Below are positions 58,965-64,000 of a stretch of 64,000 bases of DNA, one piece after another. The first letter of the stretch is position 1; each line of letters opens with the position of its first letter. This DNA is from Stenotrophomonas geniculata ATCC 19374 = JCM 13324 (lineage in GTDB: Bacteria; Pseudomonadota; Gammaproteobacteria; Xanthomonadales; Xanthomonadaceae), in NCBI RefSeq assembly GCF_001431625.1, contig NZ_LLXT01000149.1, positions 54,806 through 118,805 of the forward strand. The letters run 5' to 3'. Made by a program: the position numbers and the translations under genes. Below the pieces are notes generated by a model. That model saw nothing but the letters and a program-made list of their open reading frames with translations, did no database searches and was not told the origin of the DNA.

Positions 58965-58990
58965 CGCAGCGCTCTGACCGGGACTCCGCA

Positions 58991-60262
58991 ATGCCGCACG
59001 GCCTGCCGCGCAAGATCCGTATCGCTTTCATCCTGCAGGCAGTGCTGGCCAGCCTGGGCATCCTGCTCGGTGCGTGGCTGGTTTCGCTGGTGATCAAGCA
59101 CAGCCTGGTCGGCGCCGCCCTGCGCGAAGAGGCGGCGTACTTCTGGACGCTGCACGAGGCCTCGCCGGTGCAGCCCCCGCCCAACACCCAGAACATCCGT
59201 GGCTACCTGCTGGAAAGCGGGCAGTCGGCCCTGTCGCTGCCGGCCAACCTGCGCAATCTGGAACCCGGCTTCCACGAACTGCCCAAGGACGACCAGCTGG
59301 TGCTGGTCGATGTGCGCCCGGCCGGCCGCCTGTACCTGGTGTTCCTGCGTTCGCGCGCGGAGATGCTGGCGTTCTGGTTCGGCATCGTGCCGGTGCTGCT
59401 GACCCTGCTGGCGGTGTATGGCGCCAGCTGGGTGACCTATCGGGCCTCCAAGCGCCTGGTGTCGCCGGTGAACTGGCTGGCGCGGCGCGTCTCACGCTGG
59501 GACCCGGGCCACCCGGAGGCAGCCGACCTGGAACCGAACAAGCTGCCGGCGGACATGCAGGGCGAGACCCGGCAGCTGGCGGCCGCACTGCATTCGCTGG
59601 CCAACCGGGTCAGCGCGCATGTGGCGCGCGAGCGCAATTTCACCCGCGACGCCAGCCATGAACTGCGCACACCGTTGACCGTCATCCGCGTCGCCAGCGA
59701 CATGGCACTGGGCGATGACAGCCTGGAGCCGCGCCTGCGCCGCAGCCTGCAGCGCATCCAGCGTGCAGGCCGTGACATGGAGGCGGTGATCGATGCCTTC
59801 CTGATCCTGGCACGCGAGGCCGACGTCGAGCCCCAGGTCGAGCTGTTCGACGTCAACGACATCGTCCGCTATGAAGTGGACAACGCCAACGAACTGCTGG
59901 GTACGCGCCCGGTGTCGGTGCACCTGCACAGCGATGGCCCGGTGCAGCTGCATGCGCCGCCGCGGGTGCTGCAGGTGGTGGTCAGCAACCTGGTGCGCAA
60001 CGCCTGCAGCTACACCGACGAAGGGCGCATCGACGTGCATGTGCACAACGACCGGGTAGTGGTGCGCGATACCGGCATCGGCATGTCGGCCGACGCGCTG
60101 TCGCGGGCCTTCGAGCCGTTCTACCGTGCCGAGCCGAGCCGTCCGCAGGGCACCGGCCTGGGCCTGTCGATCGTGCGCCGGCTGTGCGACCGCTTCGGCT
60201 GGAAGGTCAGCCTGGCCAGCGAGCCAGGCCAGGGCACCGAGGCCACGGTGGTGTTCCGCTGA
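58991..60262 (+). CDS. EnvZ-type sensor histidine kinase
   Basis: Inner-membrane kinase of 423 residues. Two transmembrane helices (about 12-35 and 125-150) flank a periplasmic loop of about 90 residues (REEAAYFWTLHEASPVQPPPN onward). HAMP and HisKA follow, with the phosphorylated His near 223 in RDASHELRTPLTVIRVASD. The HATPase has NLVRNACSY, VRDTGIGM and GTGLGLSIV. It is the cognate partner of the upstream regulator. No specific ligand motif was recognised in the loop. Confidence 0.92.
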   Translation: MPHGLPRKIRIAFILQAVLASLGILLGAWLVSLVIKHSLVGAALREEAAYFWTLHEASPVQPPPNTQNIRGYLLESGQSALSLPANLRNLEPGFHELPKDDQLVLVDVRPAGRLYLVFLRSRAEMLAFWFGIVPVLLTLLAVYGASWVTYRASKRLVSPVNWLARRVSRWDPGHPEAADLEPNKLPADMQGETRQLAAALHSLANRVSAHVARERNFTRDASHELRTPLTVIRVASDMALGDDSLEPRLRRSLQRIQRAGRDMEAVIDAFLILAREADVEPQVELFDVNDIVRYEVDNANELLGTRPVSVHLHSDGPVQLHAPPRVLQVVVSNLVRNACSYTDEGRIDVHVHNDRVVVRDTGIGMSADALSRAFEPFYRAEPSRPQGTGLGLSIVRRLCDRFGWKVSLASEPGQGTEATVVFR

Positions 60263-60281
60263 CGCGGCACCTGCTGCCTCG

Positions 60282-60305
60282 GTAGATGCCGACCTTGGTC
60301 GGCGC
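60282..60305 (+). repeat. SMAG-like palindrome, plus orientation
   Basis: GTAG followed by ATGCCGACC-TT-GGTCGGCGC (GCCGACC / GGTCGGC stem). It is the left half of a pair after the kinase gene. Confidence 0.75.
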
Positions 60306-60331
60306 TTTCAACAGGAGTCACGCCGGTGCCC

Positions 60332-60356
60332 GATGCCAACCAAGGTTGGCATCGAC
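60332..60356 (-). repeat. SMAG-like palindrome, minus orientation
   Basis: GATGCCAACC-AA-GGTTGGCATC followed by GACC. It is the inverted partner of 60282 with diverged arms and no clear GTAG. Confidence 0.6.
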
Positions 60357-60397
60357 CGGAAGGCGTGCGCGTGGCGCCTCTGCGGCGTCCGCAGTCC

Positions 60398-61099
60398 CTA
60401 GTTGCAGTTGACCTTCGGCGCCAGCGCCCTGGTCCAGATCGCATAGCCGGCCGGGGTCATGTGCAGCATGTCCTCGCGGAACAGCGACGCATCCGGCTGG
60501 CCATCGGTGCCGAGCATGGGTGTGTAGACGTCGGTGAAACCGGTATTGGGCAGCTTGGCCAGGGCGGCCTTGATCAGCGCGTTGGCCTCGTTGATCGCCG
60601 GCAGCAGATGCGCACGCGACGGGCTCGGCTTGATCGACAGGTACTCGACCCTGGTCTTCGGCAGGTCGCGATGCACGCGCTGCACGAAGGCAACCACATC
60701 GTCACGCACCTGCACGGCGCTGCGGCCGCTGTTGAGGTCGTTGTCACCGGCGTAGAAGAACACCTTGCACGGCGCATACGGCACCACGATGCGGTCGGCA
60801 TACCAGGTGCTGTCGCGCACTTCCGAACCGCCGAAGCCGCGGTTGAACACCGGCTGGCCGGGGAAGTCGGCTGCCAGGCCTTCCCACATGCGGATCGAGG
60901 AGCTGCCGATGAACTCGATGCCGCCCCGTGGCGGCGGGTTGGCCTGGTCGGCGCTGGCGAAGCGGGCCATGTCGCCGGCCCAGGCCACGTTGGAGACCTG
61001 CTCGGGCACGCGCGGCGGCTTGGCCGGGCTCAGCGCCTGGGCCAGGGGGGCGACGGTCAGCAGGCCCAGCATCAGCAGGCAGGTACGGCGACGGGACAT
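60398..61099 (-). CDS. Exported SGNH/GDSL hydrolase
   Basis: A 233-residue protein with a signal peptide (about 1-23, MLGLLTVAPLAQA). SGNH blocks: IEFIGSSSIRMWEG (Ser nucleophile), NRGFGGSEVRD (Gly), FYAGDNDLNSG (Asn) and EDMLHMTPAGY (Asp-x-x-His). This variant, with GSSSIRMW in place of GDSL, is typical of esterase/lipase-like periplasmic enzymes; the substrate is unknown. It is convergent with the two-component system. Confidence 0.85.
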   Translation of the reverse strand: MSRRRTCLLMLGLLTVAPLAQALSPAKPPRVPEQVSNVAWAGDMARFASADQANPPPRGGIEFIGSSSIRMWEGLAADFPGQPVFNRGFGGSEVRDSTWYADRIVVPYAPCKVFFYAGDNDLNSGRSAVQVRDDVVAFVQRVHRDLPKTRVEYLSIKPSPSRAHLLPAINEANALIKAALAKLPNTGFTDVYTPMLGTDGQPDASLFREDMLHMTPAGYAIWTRALAPKVNCN

Positions 61100-61312
61100 C
61101 AGGCGCTCCAGCAGGGAAGGGGAAAGCCATCATAGAAGCTGGGGCGGGCCGGGGCTTGCCCTAGGCAGTCCATTCACCGGGCCGGTGCCGGGATGCGGCT
61201 GGCGGCCTTGTGGCAAAATGGCGGCCATCTGCCTATCCCTGTGCACCCATGATTCCCTGCCGTGCGTCTGAGCGGTCGCTGCGCCGCGCCCCTGTTGCTG
61301 GATGTTCCACCC

Positions 61313-61708
61313 GTGGCTGATCAGTTCGGCCATCTGCCCCGCGGCCCGCGCCGCATCGTCCAGGCCGCCCGCTGGTCCTGGCAGGGTCTGCGCGCCGCCT
61401 GGCTGCACGAGTCCTCGTTCCGGCTGGAGGTCTACCTGCTGATCCTGCTGACCCCGGTCGCGATCTGGCTGGGCCAGACCCCGGTCGAGCGCGCGCTGCT
61501 GATCGGCTCGATGCTGCTGGTGCTGGCGATGGAACTGGCCAACTCGGCCATCGAAGCGGTGATCGAACGTTACGGCAGCGAGATCCATGAACTGGCCGGC
61601 CGCGCCAAGGACATGGGCTCGGCGGCGGTCTTCGTGCTGATGATGAACGTGCTTCTGTGCTGGGCGCTGGTCGTGGTCCCGCATGCAATGGCCGGCAATT
61701 ACGGCTGA
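61313..61708 (+). CDS. dgkA: Diacylglycerol kinase DgkA
   Basis: Small inner-membrane kinase (131 residues from this start) that recycles diacylglycerol to phosphatidate. Three membrane helices are visible. The catalytic helix ELANSAIEAVIERYG and the downstream GRAKDMGSAAVFV are characteristic. GTG 61313 (VADQFGHLPRGPRR) gives the family length; a GTG at 61262 would add 17 residues. The N-terminal HLPRGPRRIVQAARWSWQGL is the usual amphipathic start. Confidence 0.9.
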   Translation: MADQFGHLPRGPRRIVQAARWSWQGLRAAWLHESSFRLEVYLLILLTPVAIWLGQTPVERALLIGSMLLVLAMELANSAIEAVIERYGSEIHELAGRAKDMGSAAVFVLMMNVLLCWALVVVPHAMAGNYG

Positions 61709-61740
61709 TCCCCATTCCCCCACTGCCCTGAAGAGTTTCC

Positions 61741-62490
61741 ATGTCCTTTGAGTTCCTCGCCGACCCCAATGCCTGGGTGACCCTGTTCACCCTGAGCGCA
61801 CTGGAAATCGTGCTCGGCATCGACAACCTGGTGTTCATTTCCATCGCCGTCAGCAAGCTGCCCGAAGAGCGCCGCCCGTTCGCGCGCAAGCTCGGCATCG
61901 CGGTGGCCTGCATCACCCGTATTGGCCTGCTGGTGTCGCTGGCGTATCTGGCACATATGGCGGCCAACCTGTTCACGGTGGCCGGCATGGGCATCTCCAT
62001 CCGTGACCTGGTGCTGATCGTCGGCGGCCTGTTCCTGATCATCAAGGGCTGCATGGAGATCAAGGAACTGATCAGCGGTGGCGAGGACGAAGACCCCAGC
62101 ACCACCAAGGCCTCGGCCGTGTTCGGCTACGTGATTGCGCAGATCGCGGTCATCGACATCGTGTTCTCGCTGGACTCGGTGATCACCGCCGTCGGCATCG
62201 CCGACCACATCCCGGTGATGGTCGCCGCGATCCTGCTGTCGGTGGCGGTGATGCTGCTGGCCGCCAACCCGCTGGGCCGCTTCATCGATGCCAACCCGAC
62301 CGTGAAGATGCTGGCGCTGGCCTTCATCCTGCTGATCGGCGCGGTGCTGATCCTGGATGGCCTGGATGTGCACATTCCCAAGCCCTACATCTACGCTGCC
62401 ATGGGCTTCTCGGTGCTGGTGGAGTGGCTGAACCTGCTGATGCGCCGCCGCGCCCGCGAACACAATGTGCCGGGCGCCGGCAACTGGTAA
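61741..62490 (+). CDS. TerC-family membrane protein
   Basis: Integral membrane protein of 249 residues with about seven helices. The TerC signatures are LEIVLGIDNLVFISI near the N-terminus and VIDIVFSLDSVITAVG in the middle, each with an acidic residue inside the membrane. Family members are linked to metal (Mn) homeostasis or metal loading of exoenzymes and to tellurite resistance. It follows dgkA by 32 bases and may be cotranscribed. The middle loop GGEDEDPSTTK is acidic. Confidence 0.9.
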   Translation: MSFEFLADPNAWVTLFTLSALEIVLGIDNLVFISIAVSKLPEERRPFARKLGIAVACITRIGLLVSLAYLAHMAANLFTVAGMGISIRDLVLIVGGLFLIIKGCMEIKELISGGEDEDPSTTKASAVFGYVIAQIAVIDIVFSLDSVITAVGIADHIPVMVAAILLSVAVMLLAANPLGRFIDANPTVKMLALAFILLIGAVLILDGLDVHIPKPYIYAAMGFSVLVEWLNLLMRRRAREHNVPGAGNW

Positions 62491-62516
62491 GCGCGCTGCT
62501 GGCGTGTGAGTCCCTC

Positions 62517-62543
62517 AGAACCCCCGGCCTGGCCGGGGGTTCT
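62517..62543 (+). terminator. Terminator after terC
   Basis: AGAACCCCCGGCC and GGCCGGGGGTTCT form a 13-bp perfect repeat around a single T, 26 bases after the stop. The arms themselves end in TTCT. Confidence 0.7.
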
Positions 62544-62715
62544 GCGTTGTGGGGCCCGGTTCCACACCGGCGCTGCGGCTTTTGCATCTGCAGCGGGGTT
62601 GCTGCCGCCACTTGTGAACCAGGATCAACAGTGTTTTCCCGGGGCGAGGCTTAATCCGGAACAGCAGAGCGCGCAGGCTACGCACTCCCGATTCCCGCCC
62701 CCAGGAAAACCTCCC

Positions 62716-63876
62716 ATGAATTCCAGAGCCGCCTTGCTGGCGCTTGCCGTCGGCGCCTTCGCCATCGGAACCACCGAGTTTGCGCCGATGGGCCTGTTGC
62801 CAGTCATCGCCGACGGGGTGGGCGTGGGCATTCCCACCGCCGGCATGCTGATCACCGCCTACGCCGTGGGCGTGATGCTGGGGGCCCCGGTAATGACCCT
62901 GCTGATGGGACGGTTCGGCAAGCGCACCGCGCTGATGCTGCTGATGTCGATCTTCGTGGCTGGCAACCTGCTCTCGGCACTGGCCCCGAACTACGGCCTG
63001 CTGCTGCTGTCGCGTCTGGTCACCAGTCTCAATCACGGTGCCTTCTTCGGCATCGGTGCGGTGGTCGCCGCCAGCCTGGTGCCGAAGGACAAGCAGGCTG
63101 CTGCCGTGGCCACCATGTTCATGGGCCTGACCATCGCCAACATCGGTGGCGTGCCGCTGGCCACCTGGGTGGGCCAGCAGCTGGGCTGGCGCCTGTCCTT
63201 CGCCGGGACTGCGGTGCTGGGCCTGGTCGCGATCACTGCGCTGGGCTTCGCGCTGCCGGCGTCTGCGCCGGGTCCTCGCCCGGACGTGCGCCGCGAACTG
63301 AAGGCGATCCTGCAGCCGCAGGTGTTGCTGGCGATGGGCACCACGGTGCTCGGCGCGGGCGCGATGTTCACCCTCTACACCTACGTGGCGCCGGTGCTGA
63401 CCGAGTTGACCGGCGCCTCCAATACCTTCATCGCGATGTCGCTGGCCCTGATCGGCATCGGCTTCACCTTCGGCAACGGCATCGGCGGGCGCATGGCTGA
63501 CTGGTCGCTGGATGGCGCCACGCGCATCCTGCTGGCGGTCCTGGCCGTGCTGATGTTCGTGCTGCCGTTGGCCTTCATGCACCACGCTACTGCGGCGCTG
63601 GGCGTGCTGCTGTTCGGCGCGGCAACCTTTGCGATCGTGCCGCCGCTGCAGATCCGGGTGATGCAGGCGGCCAGCGAGGCGCCGGGTCTGGCATCGTCGA
63701 TCAACGTGGGTGCGTTCAACCTGGGCAATGCCGTGGGTGCCGCGCTGGGCGGTGCGGTGATCAGTTCGGGGCTGGGTTACGCGGCGATCCCGGTGGCCGG
63801 TGGCCTGCTGGCGGCCACGGGGTTGCTGCTGGCATGGCTGGGGCGTCCCCGCACTGCGGTGGCTGAGGCCTGCTGA
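62716..63876 (+). CDS. MFS efflux transporter (AraJ/YdhP-like DHA1)
   Basis: A 386-residue major facilitator with twelve predicted helices. The N-terminal AVGAFAIGTTEFAPMGLLPVIA and the loop 2-3 motif GRFGKRTALM are typical of the DHA1 group that includes AraJ, YdhP and chloramphenicol or arabinose exporters. Drug or sugar export is inferred; the substrate is unknown. ATG 62716 was chosen, since the frame upstream covers the terC terminator. The 225-base gap before it holds the terminator and no other recognisable element. Confidence 0.88.
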   Translation: MNSRAALLALAVGAFAIGTTEFAPMGLLPVIADGVGVGIPTAGMLITAYAVGVMLGAPVMTLLMGRFGKRTALMLLMSIFVAGNLLSALAPNYGLLLLSRLVTSLNHGAFFGIGAVVAASLVPKDKQAAAVATMFMGLTIANIGGVPLATWVGQQLGWRLSFAGTAVLGLVAITALGFALPASAPGPRPDVRRELKAILQPQVLLAMGTTVLGAGAMFTLYTYVAPVLTELTGASNTFIAMSLALIGIGFTFGNGIGGRMADWSLDGATRILLAVLAVLMFVLPLAFMHHATAALGVLLFGAATFAIVPPLQIRVMQAASEAPGLASSINVGAFNLGNAVGAALGGAVISSGLGYAAIPVAGGLLAATGLLLAWLGRPRTAVAEAC

Positions 63877-63899
63877 GGGGTGTTGGATTCCGGCAGGGC

Positions 63900-64000
63900 T
63901 GCGCCCTGCACCCGCAGAGGCAACGTCAAAAGCTGGGCTACTGAGGGATGGCGGGGCGGGTCCGGTGGCGGGGGACGCCGTAAACCCGTCCCTGGGGGCT
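63900..64000. repeat. Candidate intergenic repeat cut by the window edge
   Basis: The tail of the window is non-coding. It contains the hairpin GCAGGGC-TGC-GCCCTGC (about 63893-63909) and GGGACG (63972-63977) pairing with CGTCCC (63987-63992) around CCGTAAACC. The latter has the look of a dispersed Stenotrophomonas repeat, but this rests on memory of pattern only. Confidence 0.35.

Overview
The window is GC-rich, densely coding chromosomal DNA from a gammaproteobacterium of the Xanthomonadaceae, most likely Stenotrophomonas (S. maltophilia complex). Three things point there. The gene order lpxC / dciA / M23 peptidase / secA / mutT-thiE follows a complete dcw cluster. ahcY carries an S-adenosylhomocysteine riboswitch. 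Many intergenic palindromes are headed by GTAG, like the SMAG repeats described from S. maltophilia. No rRNA, tRNA, prophage, insertion sequence or CRISPR array was seen.

Region 1 (1-16,150) is the division and cell wall cluster, all on the plus strand with stop/start overlaps: rsmH (5' end missing), ftsL, ftsI, murE, murF, mraY, ftsW, murG, murC, ddl, ftsQ, ftsA, then ftsZ and lpxC after short leaders. Together they make lipid-linked peptidoglycan precursor, flip and polymerise it at the septum, and start lipid A synthesis.

Region 2 (16,150-31,900) holds dciA (minus strand, replicative helicase loading), an M23 peptidase, secA and a Nudix/ThiE-like fusion. Next come metF with a small exported protein, an alpha/beta hydrolase with a LytS/LytTR two-component pair, a membrane-anchored amidohydrolase and small conserved proteins. 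ybaK with an unknown partner follows, and ahcY under its SAH riboswitch closes the region. metF, ahcY and metK (38.3 kb) give this stretch a methionine/SAM-cycle flavour.

Region 3 (32,000-49,600) contains an exported S9 peptidase, ppc, a hotdog thioesterase, metK, a fused acyltransferase resembling ornithine-lipid synthase OlsF coupled to an LpxH-like phosphoesterase, a YdjM-like membrane protein, a methyltransferase, dusB, a nupC-rbsK nucleoside/ribose operon and an aldo/keto reductase. A 120-bp element able to form a long-range branched fold lies between metK and the acyltransferase.

Region 4 (49,700-64,000) opens with a Fur-controlled heme uptake locus (hemP, TonB-dependent receptor, two accessory genes) behind an AT-rich promoter. 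After it come a YbbA/YbbP-type ABC system divergent from tesA, an OmpR/EnvZ-type two-component pair, an exported SGNH hydrolase, dgkA, a TerC protein and an MFS efflux pump.

The GTAG palindromes are absent from the dcw cluster and frequent from 34 kb on, mostly as inverted pairs. In three cases of one subfamily the element's head supplies the stop codon of the upstream gene.
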